Shown here piece after piece: positions 1 to 7,784 of a stretch of DNA of 64,000 nucleotides (position 1 is its first letter; each line of letters opens with the position of its first letter). The translations under genes were made by a program, and so were the position numbers. The notes beneath the pieces are model-generated. The model was not told the DNA's origin. It did not search any database and saw only the letters and a list, made by a program, of their open reading frames with translations. Source of the DNA: Palsa-506 sp963707065 (GTDB lineage Bacteria; Actinomycetota; Actinomycetes; Streptosporangiales; Streptosporangiaceae); contig CAVPPJ010000021.1 in assembly GCA_963707065.1 (NCBI GenBank), positions 186,001 through 250,000 of the forward strand, given 5' to 3'.

Positions 1-970
1 CTTCCGGCTCGACGACCACCAGCGATTTATCCACCAGCGCGGTGATCAGGTCAAGCATGTCTCCCGCTGGCAGCTCATCATCGGCGCAGACCTCCTCGGC
101 CATCTCGAGCGACCAGCCCGCGAAGACCGACAGCCGCCGCAACATCAGCTGCTCGCGGGTCGTGAGCAGCTCGTGGCTCCAGTCGAAGGTGGCGCGCAGC
201 GTGCGCTGGCGCACCGGGGCCGTGCGGTCCGCGCTCGTCAGCAGTAGGAAACGATCACCAAGGCGGGCCGCGATCTGCTCCACCGACAGCGCGCGGACCC
301 ACGCGGCGGCGAGCTCCACGGCCAGCGGCACGCCATCCAGCGCGCGGCAGAGCGCCGCGACGGCCGCCGCGTTGGCCGCCCCGACGGCAAACCCGGGCAT
401 GGCCGCGGCGGCCCGGTCGGTAAACAGCCGGATCGCCTCATATCGGGACAGCTCCGCCGGATCGATGACACCGGGCGGCGGTATCCACAGCGGCGGCACC
501 TGGTAGACGACCTCGGCCGCCACCCGCAGCGGCTCGCGGCTCGTCGCCATCACCCGGAGCCCCGGTGAACTGGCCAGCAGCCGCTGGCACAGGCGCGCGG
601 CCCCGTCGATCAGATGCTCGCAGTTGTCCAGTACTAGCAGCATCCGGCGTGGCGCGAGGGCGGCCGCCAGTGTCTCCAGCAGCGGCTGCCCGCGTTCCTC
701 GACGACACCGACGGCAGCTGCGACGCGAGCGATGAGGTCGGACTGCTGCAGGTCACCGAGCTCGATGAACCATACGCCGTCCGGAAAGTCGCCGGTCAGC
801 GCCGTGAGCATCCGCACAGCCAGCCGCGACTTCCCGATGCCGCCGGTGCCGCACAGCGTCAGGGCACGTGCGGCTCGCAGCAAGCCATGCAACTCGCCGA
901 GTTCTCGCTCGCGCCCGATGAAGCTATTCGGTTCTTCGGGCGTATTGCTCTGGTCTGAATTCGTTGTCAC
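1..970 (-). CDS. AfsR/LuxR-type NB-ARC ATPase regulator, 3'-truncated by window edge
   Basis: The reading frame is open from a GTG at 970 to the window edge. An in-frame TGA lies three codons upstream of that GTG, so the start is bounded. The N-terminus reads NSFIGRERELGEL, followed by a P-loop (LCGTGGIGKSRLA), a Walker B-like LLVLDNCEHLI and the ATSREPL sensor motif. This is the STAND/NB-ARC ATPase order of AfsR/LuxR-family (LAL-like) transcription regulators. The C-terminal half, where TPR repeats and a LuxR-type HTH would be expected, lies outside the window, so I cannot say whether it carries a DNA-binding domain. The ribosome site is weak. Confidence 0.85.
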   Translation of the reverse strand, partial: MTTNSDQSNTPEEPNSFIGRERELGELHGLLRAARALTLCGTGGIGKSRLAVRMLTALTGDFPDGVWFIELGDLQQSDLIARVAAAVGVVEERGQPLLETLAAALAPRRMLLVLDNCEHLIDGAARLCQRLLASSPGLRVMATSREPLRVAAEVVYQVPPLWIPPPGVIDPAELSRYEAIRLFTDRAAAAMPGFAVGAANAAAVAALCRALDGVPLAVELAAAWVRALSVEQIAARLGDRFLLLTSADRTAPVRQRTLRATFDWSHELLTTREQLMLRRLSVFAGWSLEMAEEVCADDELPAGDMLDLITALVDKSLVVVEPE

Positions 971-1437
971 TGCTCAAGAGTCCAGTCTCGCCCAGCCAGC
1001 GGCCTGGGCAATGTCCAGCACGCAGCAAGTCGGGTCCCGGCCCGGACGGATCTCAACCGAATTCGGTAGTTACCTTCGACCTCACACGGAGTGTGTCATC
1101 ATCTCGCCTCGCGGCCGTCGCCGTCAGGCTGTTCGGCGACTCGCCCGGGCGAGTCGCCGAGTCCGCCGGCCGCTTCCGGGTCAAGCGGCAGACCTGCAAC
1201 TACCGCTGTGATGGCTCAGAATATAACGATTTGGCCTCGGCCGCCCGGTGACCCATCCATCTATGCGCCCGGGTCGAAGTACGACCGTGACGGAAAATCT
1301 TCTCTGGTCAACACACCGGACAGAGGATCTTTCCTGTTCAGCACTTAGAGTAATCGTATCGAGCACAATGAGTAGATGAGCTCAGTGCTCACCGCAGGGG
1401 CAACCGGCATCGTGCCAGCGCTCCGGAAGGGATACAC
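971..1437. other. Intergenic region between divergent genes, no gene recognised
   Basis: This 467-bp gap separates the divergent ATPase gene and the Tat-signal gene. It is less GC-rich than the flanking genes, as expected for promoters. The short open frames here do not look coding. An AT-rich patch with TATAAC near 1222-1227 and an AT-rich stretch at 1330-1375 are possible promoter sites, but I cannot assign -35/-10 pairs with confidence. Confidence 0.4.
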
Positions 1438-1791
1438 ATGCCTGGTCACGACGACTCGAGCCCGCCCGCAGCTCACACCACCGATGATCTCCAGGAGCAG
1501 AAGCGCCTGACCCGCCGTTCCGTGCTGCGCGGCGCCGCAGGAGTAGGGGCAGCGGGGATCGCCGCAACCGCCCTAGCTGGTACCGCGCCGGCCTTTGCCG
1601 CCGCGGCGCGGCCGGCCGCGCCAGCGACGCGCAGCGCGACGGCCGGAGAAGCGGACGCGGGCCCCGCGGAGCAGTTCATCGTGCATGTGCGCGACGCCAG
1701 GTCCGGCGAGATCGATGTGTTCCGCGGCGCCAGCCATACCCGCGTGCACGACCGGGAACTGGCCGCCCGGCTCGTTCGGGCGAGCCGCTGA
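1438..1791 (+). CDS. Small Tat-exported protein of unknown function
   Basis: The ATG at 1438 follows a GGAAGGGA ribosome site. The 117-residue product has a twin-arginine motif (LTRRSVLRG) around residue 25, a hydrophobic alanine-rich segment and an AFA-AAA cleavage-like site, so it is probably exported folded by the Tat pathway. The mature part is only about 60 residues and predicts as a short alpha/beta unit (QFIVHVRDARSGEIDVF). It lies 50 bp upstream of the DUF4331 gene on the same strand, which suggests co-expression. I do not recognise a family for the mature domain. Confidence 0.75.
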   Translation: MPGHDDSSPPAAHTTDDLQEQKRLTRRSVLRGAAGVGAAGIAATALAGTAPAFAAAARPAAPATRSATAGEADAGPAEQFIVHVRDARSGEIDVFRGASHTRVHDRELAARLVRASR

Positions 1792-1841
1792 CGACCGTCC
1801 CCGCGCCCTGCCATTCCCAGCACAATCTTGTGAGGTAATTG

Positions 1842-3218
1842 ATGTCTTCGCATCGCGAGGCGCCGGAGATTTCCAAGGATCCGGTCGCTGACAGTACCGA
1901 CCTGTACGCGTTTGTCAGCCCGGACCGGCCGGACAGCGTGACCCTGATCGCCAACTACATCCCGCTGCAGAGCCCGGCCGGCGGCCCGAACTTCTACGAA
2001 TTCGGTGACGACGTGCTCTACGAGATCCACGTCGACAACGACGGTGACGGCAAGGCCGACATCACCTATCAGTTCAAGTTCGAGACGAAACTGACCACGC
2101 CGACGAGCTTCCTCTACAACACCGGCCCGATCGGATCGCTCAGCGACCCGAACTGGAACAGTAAGCAGTTCTACAAGGTCACCCGGGTCGACCATTCCGG
2201 CTCGCGGGTCCTGGCGCACAAGCTCGCCTGCCCGCCGTGCAACGTCGGCGTGCTGTCCACGCCCGACTACGAGGCAAAGCTGGGGCACCCGGCGGTGCAC
2301 TCCCTGAGCCGCGGCATCAAGGTCTTCGCCGGGCAGCGCGCCGAGCAGTTCTACGTCGACCTGGGATCGATCTTCGACCTGGGCAACCTGCGCCCGCTCC
2401 AGCAGTTCAATGTCTTCGCGAAGGCCGAAGGGCTCAAGAACGCGCCGGGAGTGAACGCCACCGACCGCGTCAACGTGCACTCCATCGCGATCCAGGTACC
2501 GATCTCGCACCTGACCAGGTCGAGACGCCCGACGATCGGCGTCTGGACGAGCGCGAGCCGCCAGCGCGGCCGGGTAGCCGGCGACGAGAGCACCGGGAGT
2601 TTCGTCAGCGGCCCGTTCACCCAGGTCTCGCGGCTCGGCAACCCCCTCTTCAACGAGGTCATCGTGCCGCTCGGCGACAAAGACCACTGGAACCGGGTGC
2701 ACCCGGTGCATGACAAGCAGTTCGTGAAGTACGTCGCGCACCCGGAACTGGCCGGGCTGCTGCCCGTCCTGTACCCGGGCGCCTTCCCCCATCTGGCTGC
2801 GCTCGACAAGGCGGGAACGCCGCGCGCCGACCTGGAGGCGATCCTGCTCACCGGCATCCCGGCCGGCCTGATCAAGGGCTTCACGAACTTTACTGGCAAG
2901 GTGCCGGCCGACATGCTGCGGCTCAATACGTCGATTCCGCCCACGCCCGAGAGTTCCAAGAAGTTCAGCATCCTCGGGCTCATCGGCGGCGACCCCGCTG
3001 GGTTCCCGAACGGGCGCCGGGTGACCGACGATGTGGTCACCATCGAGCTGCGGGCCATCGCCGGCGCTGTCTTCCCGCTGGTCGACCCGAAGTACACGGT
3101 CGACGCGGTGGTCAAGGACGTCACCGACGGCCTGACCGGCACCAGCGTCACCAACAAGCCGCTGACAGCGTTCCCCTACATGGGCGTGCCTTACGACGGC
3201 TACCACAACCCGTCCTGA
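1842..3218 (+). CDS. DUF4331 domain protein
   Basis: The product is 458 residues. ATG 1842 is preferred over the TTG one codon upstream; GTGAGG lies just upstream as a ribosome site. The N-terminus MSSHREAPEI, followed by DSTDLYAFVSP and a YEIHVDNDGDGKADITYQF segment, is the signature of the DUF4331 family, whose function is unknown. Later NVHSIAIQVP and a C-terminal segment ending in a YLGVPYDGY-like MGVPYDGYHNPS also fit. There is no signal peptide of its own. Its neighbours are a small Tat protein upstream and a small beta-rich protein downstream, so the three probably form one transcription unit. The NDGDGKAD segment resembles a calcium-binding loop, which is inference only. Confidence 0.85.
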   Translation: MSSHREAPEISKDPVADSTDLYAFVSPDRPDSVTLIANYIPLQSPAGGPNFYEFGDDVLYEIHVDNDGDGKADITYQFKFETKLTTPTSFLYNTGPIGSLSDPNWNSKQFYKVTRVDHSGSRVLAHKLACPPCNVGVLSTPDYEAKLGHPAVHSLSRGIKVFAGQRAEQFYVDLGSIFDLGNLRPLQQFNVFAKAEGLKNAPGVNATDRVNVHSIAIQVPISHLTRSRRPTIGVWTSASRQRGRVAGDESTGSFVSGPFTQVSRLGNPLFNEVIVPLGDKDHWNRVHPVHDKQFVKYVAHPELAGLLPVLYPGAFPHLAALDKAGTPRADLEAILLTGIPAGLIKGFTNFTGKVPADMLRLNTSIPPTPESSKKFSILGLIGGDPAGFPNGRRVTDDVVTIELRAIAGAVFPLVDPKYTVDAVVKDVTDGLTGTSVTNKPLTAFPYMGVPYDGYHNPS

Positions 3219-3319
3219 CCAGGGGGGTGGGAAAACCGGGCGCTGGCCGGCGCAGCTTCGCGCTGGTCAGCGCCCGGTCCCGGTTCGTCAGTTCTGATGG
3301 AAGGCAGGAGCACAACGCG

Positions 3320-3676
3320 ATGACCGAACCAGTCCTCGGCCCCTCCGGCTCCGGCAGCGTCGTGCTCAACGTCGGCCCTGGCGTTGGCGCGCTGGTGCTG
3401 CACACCGCCGCTGACCTGGACGGCCACGAGATCGAGATAAGCCCGCACGACATCCCCGCTGCCCGGCGCACGCACTCGCAAGTGCGGGAACGCCGGGCCG
3501 GCGGCAGCGTGCAGTACGCGGCCGTCTACCCGGAGCTTGCCGCCGGTGAGTACACCATCTGGCGTGACGCGACCACCCCGGCCGGGAAGGTGACCATCAC
3601 CGGAGGCAGCGTCACCAGCTTCCAGTGGCCGGCCGATGCCGCGACCGCGCACGCTGCCGGGCACGCCGCCCACTGA
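3320..3676 (+). CDS. Conserved small beta-rich hypothetical protein
   Basis: ATG 3320 is chosen because AGGCAGGAG lies 8-10 bases upstream; the frame is open further upstream but without a good start. The 118-residue product alternates hydrophobic residues in a pattern typical of a beta-sandwich (SVVLNVGPGVGALVLHTA, AGEYTIWRD, KVTITGGSVTSFQW). It has no signal peptide or membrane segment. It is the third gene of the DUF4331 cluster, about 100 bp downstream, and may be co-transcribed. I do not recognise an enzymatic motif. Confidence 0.7.
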   Translation: MTEPVLGPSGSGSVVLNVGPGVGALVLHTAADLDGHEIEISPHDIPAARRTHSQVRERRAGGSVQYAAVYPELAAGEYTIWRDATTPAGKVTITGGSVTSFQWPADAATAHAAGHAAH

Positions 3677-3698
3677 CCGGCCATCGCCCGGCTGCGCG

Positions 3699-4007
3699 CT
3701 AGTCCATGGCCATCAGGCAGCCGTCCCAGTAGGCCTCGACCCTGGGGCGGCGGCGGCCGCGCAGGGCGATCTCCAGGATTCCGGGCTGCCGGGCGTTGCC
3801 GAAGGCACGGAAGCTGAGCTGCACTCCTGCCACGGTGACGGAGCTGAACCCGGAGATACCCGCCGGGGGCTCGATAGCGGCATGCATCCACGGCGGAGTA
3901 CCCGCGCAGCACATCCGCGGATACGCAGCCCAGACCCAGAGCCGGCCGCCGCGCTGGCCGATGAACTCGGCCGCCTCGCTACTGATCTCGACAACCACGC
4001 TTTTCAC
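3699..4007 (-). CDS. HesB/IscA-like conserved small protein
   Basis: The 102-residue product starts at GTG 4007, which overlaps the stop of the upstream regulator in a GTGA, so the two are probably translationally coupled. It contains RMCCAGTPPWMHA in the middle and ends in AYWDGCLMAMD. The cysteines, length and fold pattern resemble small actinobacterial proteins related to A-type Fe-S carriers. The canonical CxC C-terminal pair of IscA is absent, only a single C-terminal cysteine being visible, so Fe-S carriage is not assured. A redox or metal-sensing partner role for the neighbouring WYL regulator is inference. Confidence 0.65.
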   Translation of the reverse strand: MKSVVVEISSEAAEFIGQRGGRLWVWAAYPRMCCAGTPPWMHAAIEPPAGISGFSSVTVAGVQLSFRAFGNARQPGILEIALRGRRRPRVEAYWDGCLMAMD

Positions 4008-4585
4008 GATAAGGCTGCAGGTGCCGGACGGCCAGGCAGGTGGCCGGGCGGGCGGCCGGCGCTCTCATCGCGATGCAGGTCCGCAAGCTTCCTGGCTGCC
4101 TCGCCGACGTGGGCTCGCAGCTCCGCCGGGTGCAGTACCTCGACCTCAGCCCCGAGCGCGAGCATGTCGAGTACCGCGGAGCTGACCGAGCCGATCCGCA
4201 CCGAGGCCTCGACCCAGTCCTCGCGTCCCGGCGCGGGTGTGCAGTTCCGGCGGATCCGGATGCTCGCCGGCCTGCCGCTGAGCGCCGCGAGGCTACGGCC
4301 GCGGGGGGACAGCCGGACCCGTGCGCGCTGCGCCCCGGCGTCGGCACTCGCCCGGCCCGGCCGGTACCCGGCGGCCGGGAGATCGCGGCCGGACCCGCCG
4401 AGCAGCTCGAATCCGCCCCTGGACCCCCGGATGGCATAGACCGGGATCCCGGCCGAGCTCAGTGCCTCGATGTCACGGATGATCGTGCGCTGCGACACCT
4501 CAAGCTCGCCGGCCAGCTGCCGCGCCGTCATCCGCCCCCTGGCCTGCAGCAGGGTCATCAGCCCGACCAGGCGGCTAGCACGCAC
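4004..4585 (-). CDS. YafY-type HTH transcription regulator (short WYL family)
   Basis: The 193-residue product starts at GTG 4585 so that it begins RASRLVGLMTLLQARG, as family members usually do; an upstream in-frame ATG at 4609 is possible but falls inside the operator. The first 60 residues form an HTH_11 domain (MTARQLAGELEVSQRTIIRD) followed by IPVYAIRGSRGGFELL. The rest (RVRLSPRGRSLAALSGRP, DWVEASVRI, GAEVEVLHPAELR) matches the short WYL-like C-terminal half of small actinobacterial members, so I do not think it is truncated. It is divergent from the gene at 4668 across an inverted repeat, suggesting self-regulation and control of that gene. Confidence 0.8.
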   Translation of the reverse strand: MRASRLVGLMTLLQARGRMTARQLAGELEVSQRTIIRDIEALSSAGIPVYAIRGSRGGFELLGGSGRDLPAAGYRPGRASADAGAQRARVRLSPRGRSLAALSGRPASIRIRRNCTPAPGREDWVEASVRIGSVSSAVLDMLALGAEVEVLHPAELRAHVGEAARKLADLHRDESAGRPPGHLPGRPAPAALS

Positions 4586-4607
4586 AGGCCAAAGATAGCC
4601 CGGAATC

Positions 4608-4638
4608 ATGACACGAGATGTCATGTATCCGGTGTCAT
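4608..4638. promoter_or_regulatory. Inverted-repeat operator between divergent genes
   Basis: ATGACA-N5-TGTCAT is a perfect 6-bp inverted repeat at 4608-4624. A third half-site TGTCAT occurs at 4633-4638. The site lies between the WYL regulator (start 4585, minus) and the small gene at 4668 (plus), where an autoregulatory operator would be expected. Binding by the neighbouring regulator is inferred. Confidence 0.6.
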
Positions 4639-4667
4639 AATCACCGGACCACAGCGGAGGGAGCAGC

Positions 4668-5087
4668 ATGACCACGAACGGTGCCGCCGGATCGGGGACC
4701 GCCGACGATCCCTGGATCCTGACCACGCCGCCCGGCAATTCCGAGTACGAGGCGTGGCGCGACGAGAAGCATGACACGCCTGCGCTCGTCGTCCAGGTTG
4801 GCTCAACCCAGCTGCGCTACCAGCTTCGCTGCGTCGAGGACCTGCATGCGATGCTGCGCGACCACGGTGACTGGATGCCGCTCGGCAACGCCGACGAGCA
4901 GAAGGAAGCGCGTGATGGCACGGTGGAGGCATGGGCCCGGTCGCCCGCTAATCCCGTTGGCGGCTGGTACGGCCTGAAGAAGGGCCTGCGCGGCCGGTTC
5001 GGCAACTACGTTCCGCCGGTTCTTGAGGTGCTGGGGCTTGCCGAGGTCGAGCATGCTGCCCGCAACAACAGGATGCGCGCCCGGTAA
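4668..5087 (+). CDS. Conserved hypothetical protein divergent from WYL regulator
   Basis: The 139-residue product has a strong ribosome site (GGAGGGA) five bases before ATG 4668. The sequence starts DDPWILTTPPGNSEYEAWRD and continues RYQLRCVEDLHAMLRDHGDWMPLGNADE, then NPVGGWYGLKKGLRGRFGNYVPPVLE. It has no signal peptide and no membrane segment. This looks like a conserved cytosolic actinobacterial family that I believe carries only a DUF label. Its position opposite the short WYL regulator suggests it is that regulator's target. I see no catalytic motif. Confidence 0.75.
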   Translation: MTTNGAAGSGTADDPWILTTPPGNSEYEAWRDEKHDTPALVVQVGSTQLRYQLRCVEDLHAMLRDHGDWMPLGNADEQKEARDGTVEAWARSPANPVGGWYGLKKGLRGRFGNYVPPVLEVLGLAEVEHAARNNRMRAR

Positions 5088-5115
5088 CGCAGCGCTGCCT
5101 CAACCTGGCGATGGT

Positions 5116-5601
5116 TCAGATCGGCACCCAGTCGGTCACGACCGGAGGGCCGGCCTCACCTGACGCCATGCCGCAACGCAAGCTCATCGGGCCTGTCGGC
5201 ACTGGCCCCGCGCGGAACCGGCCCAGGTCATCAGCCTGGACGGCGATCGAGGTGTCGCCGACCCGGATCTCCACGCTGGCCTGCCGCGGAGGGGCGAGCT
5301 GGCCGACCAGGCCGCGAGAGGAGCTCGTGCTGGTGACTTCCAGGTCGATCGTCAGCCCGGCCGCTTGGAAGGAGAGCAGCCGCCGTTCGGGCGGCCCGCG
5401 CACGAGCGCAACGTCGTCATGATCGACCTGCGAGTCGAAGACCAGCTCGGCGAGCTCGGCCTCGATAGTGCGCCAGCTGAAGGCGGCAGCTGCTGCCGCC
5501 AGCAGGTCAGGTGGCAGCGGATCGAAGCGCGCGGCGGCCCGCCGGAGTTCTTCCTCCAGCTCTAACTCGTCGCGGTCACCGGGCACGGTCCCTCTCCTCA
5601 T
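5116..5601 (-). CDS. Beta-rich hypothetical protein of the CHAT/sigma-factor locus
   Basis: The 161-residue product starts at ATG 5601, which shares one base with the stop of the sigma-factor gene (TGATG), so translation is coupled. The N-terminal 60 residues are helical and acidic (LELEEELRRAAARFDPLPPD). The C-terminal half (LLSFQAAGLTIDLEVT, GQLAPPRQASVEIRVGD, GRFRAGPVPTGPMSLRC) resembles a carboxypeptidase-regulatory-type beta-sandwich. It could be an anti-sigma-like partner or an adaptor, but it lacks the usual ZAS HxxxCxxC motif and any membrane segment. It is the last gene of the subtilase, sigma factor, beta-rich protein operon. Confidence 0.75.
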   Translation of the reverse strand: MRRGTVPGDRDELELEEELRRAAARFDPLPPDLLAAAAAAFSWRTIEAELAELVFDSQVDHDDVALVRGPPERRLLSFQAAGLTIDLEVTSTSSSRGLVGQLAPPRQASVEIRVGDTSIAVQADDLGRFRAGPVPTGPMSLRCGMASGEAGPPVVTDWVPI

Positions 5602-6212
5602 CAGGCTGGCTCACTATCATGAGCGACAGTACCGGCATCTGATACCTCACCCGTCAGCCGCTCGCGCAGCCGCTGCAGGCAGCGCGCCCTGGTAGGCCCG
5701 ATGCTCCCGACCGGCATGCCCATGGCCGCCGCTACCTCGGCGTAACTCGGCGGCGGCGAGGCGATCAGGATCCGGAGCAGTTCCCGGCAGCGGGCTGGCA
5801 GCTCGCCGAAGGCGCGCCAGAGGCGCGCGGCCCGGTCCGAGTTGAGCCGTGCCTGCTCCGCATCGAGTACGGCCCGTTCCGGCGAGTAGTCGTCAACCTG
5901 GCCGAGCGCGACCAGGGTTGCCTCTTCTGCGGGGACAATCCGGGTAGCGCCGCGGGCGATTCTCAGCGCCTCGTGCCGGGCCGTGGTGGCGAGCCATGCT
6001 CCGACCTGACTGGGCTTGTTTATCCGGCCAAGATGCTCGGCCAGCCGAAGCCAGGTGGTCTGGAACACGTCCGCCGCGTCGGCCGGACCGAGTCGGTATC
6101 CGCGCGCTACCGACCAGACGAGGCCGCTGTACCGCCTGACCAGCTCGTCCCAGCTGGACTGGTCGCCGCCCAGCGCGGCGTTTACCAGGTCACCGGCGTC
6201 AGTATCCGCCAC
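5601..6212 (-). CDS. ECF-type RNA polymerase sigma factor
   Basis: The 203-residue product starts at GTG 6212. Region 2 is clear (DELVRRYSGLVWSVARGYRL, then AADVFQTTWLRLAEHL). Region 4 follows around residues 130-190 (FGELPARCRELLRIL, SYAEVAAAMGMPVGSIGPTRARCLQRLRERL). It lies 27 bp downstream of the subtilase gene and overlaps the beta-rich gene, so the three genes form an operon. Such sigma factors commonly sit beside CHAT-protease genes in actinomycetes. Control of the divergent CHAT gene is inference. Confidence 0.9.
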   Translation of the reverse strand: MADTDAGDLVNAALGGDQSSWDELVRRYSGLVWSVARGYRLGPADAADVFQTTWLRLAEHLGRINKPSQVGAWLATTARHEALRIARGATRIVPAEEATLVALGQVDDYSPERAVLDAEQARLNSDRAARLWRAFGELPARCRELLRILIASPPPSYAEVAAAMGMPVGSIGPTRARCLQRLRERLTGEVSDAGTVAHDSEPA

Positions 6213-6239
6213 GGGACCGTCTTCTTCGCCGGCGCCCCA

Positions 6240-7646
6240 TCAGCGTGGCCCGCCGCGATGAGCACCGCTGTGGCTGCGCTGGCCGCCACAGCCAGCGCAG
6301 CCACAGCCAGCCCGGCAGCCACAGCCAGTGCAGCCACAGCCAGCGCAGCCACAATCCGCGTGGCCGCCACAGCCGGCGTCGCCGCAGCAGCCGCCCCCGG
6401 TCTGGCACGGCCACAGCACCGGTCCGACGCCGGCCAGCGGCTGCGCGCGCGCCAGGGCCAGCAGGGAATCGGCCGCGAGGCGGGCGTTTTCGCCGGTGCG
6501 GGATACCCGGGCGGCGATCAGGCCCGAGACAAGCGGCGTCGAGAAGGACGTGCCGCTCCACCGGGCCATGCCGTGAAACTCTCGTTGCTGGCCGGTGTTC
6601 GGCGGCTCACGGCAGATGTAGGTCCCGGTGGCATAGGCATTGACCAGGTCCGTCCCGGGCGCGTAGACGTCGACCCAGGGGCCGTAGTCGCTGAAATTCG
6701 CGCGGCTGCGCCAGTTGGCCGCGACTGCGCCAACCCCCACTACCTCGGGGAAGGCAGCGGGCCAGAACGGCCGGCGAGTCCCGTTGTTCCCGGCGGCGGC
6801 GACCAGCACCGTGCCCTTGTACTGGCGGTACCGGTGCCAGAAGCCCTCGAAGCTCAGCAGCGGGAGATTCTTCCTGGTGGTTCCCCCCGCTGACAGGCTG
6901 ATGATGTCAGGGCCGAGGCCGAGCGCCTCATCCAGTCGCTTAATGAGCTTGTCCTCGGACAGCGCGCCCGCCGTGTTGAAGTCGCTGACCACCTTGACCG
7001 CCGAGCCTGGTGCCATGCAGCGCGCGACGCCGGCGACGAAGGTTCCGTGGCCGGTGTACTCGCCGATCTCCACGCCGCCGCCGGGCGCGCCGGAGAGCCG
7101 ATCCGGCTGCCCGGTGACCCCGGCCAGCCATGGATGGGCGTCTGCGCCGGCCAGCAGACCGGTGTCGGGCACGTAGATGAAGACCCCGCGGCCGCCGTCG
7201 TCGCATACTCCCGGGTCGGGCAGTTCGCTGCCAGGCACCACTTCAGGCTCGGTTGCCGGGCACGGCGACACCGGGCAGATCGACAGGATGTGGTTTGGCG
7301 TGGCTACGCCGACTCCGAGGAGCCTGTCAATCTCCGCGAGGGCATCCAGGGCGGCACGGATCTTTTTTGCCTTGGCCAGCGAGAACAGCGTTACGCCGTC
7401 GACAAGGCCATCAACTGTCTCGCCGCCGCCCACCACGTCGGCGACCTGGCGGAGGTACGCGTCCCGGACCAGGATCACTCCGTCCTGGTAGACGAAATCG
7501 AGGCCGCCCTCGCCGTCCGGGCCGTCTTTGCCGGTGCGGGCGGCGCGAATGGTGATGCCTTTCTCGCGGAACGCGCAGGTGATGAGCTCAAGCTGGACAT
7601 CGACCGTGGTCAGCGGCGGCTCAGGCTTATTGCGCAACGGGCTCAT
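6240..7646 (-). CDS. S8 subtilisin-like peptidase with cysteine-rich tail
   Basis: The 468-residue product has all parts of the subtilase triad in order: Asp in FIYVPDTGLL, His in YTGHGTFVAGVA and Ser in WSGTSFSTPLVSGL, with the oxyanion Asn in VAAAGNNGTRR. A 150-residue N-terminal extension precedes the catalytic domain, and no signal peptide is visible, so it probably acts inside the cell. The last 50 residues are extraordinary: about 13 cysteines in short Cys-Gly steps (GCGGHADCGCAGCGC and similar), ending in a His/Arg-rich segment. The tail may bind metal or form disulfides. The gene is divergent from the CHAT protease gene and leads the sigma-factor operon. Confidence 0.9.
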   Translation of the reverse strand: MSPLRNKPEPPLTTVDVQLELITCAFREKGITIRAARTGKDGPDGEGGLDFVYQDGVILVRDAYLRQVADVVGGGETVDGLVDGVTLFSLAKAKKIRAALDALAEIDRLLGVGVATPNHILSICPVSPCPATEPEVVPGSELPDPGVCDDGGRGVFIYVPDTGLLAGADAHPWLAGVTGQPDRLSGAPGGGVEIGEYTGHGTFVAGVARCMAPGSAVKVVSDFNTAGALSEDKLIKRLDEALGLGPDIISLSAGGTTRKNLPLLSFEGFWHRYRQYKGTVLVAAAGNNGTRRPFWPAAFPEVVGVGAVAANWRSRANFSDYGPWVDVYAPGTDLVNAYATGTYICREPPNTGQQREFHGMARWSGTSFSTPLVSGLIAARVSRTGENARLAADSLLALARAQPLAGVGPVLWPCQTGGGCCGDAGCGGHADCGCAGCGCTGCGCRAGCGCAGCGGQRSHSGAHRGGPR

Positions 7647-7784
7647 CGGATTCTCTTCTTCGCCAGGTAGCGGTCATATGGAGTAGGGGGCCTGGCCGTT
7701 CGCCGAGCAGGCGTGGCGCTCGGAGCTGACTTACCCCAGTGTGGCATTAGGCGTCCTGATCACCCCACCTTTAGCATCATTCCC

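Noticed and set aside
1473..3206. 577-codon open frame on the minus strand
   Set aside because: It mirrors the DUF4331 gene; the residue pattern is the Arg/Ala/Val-rich shadow typical of GC-rich DNA and has no domain.
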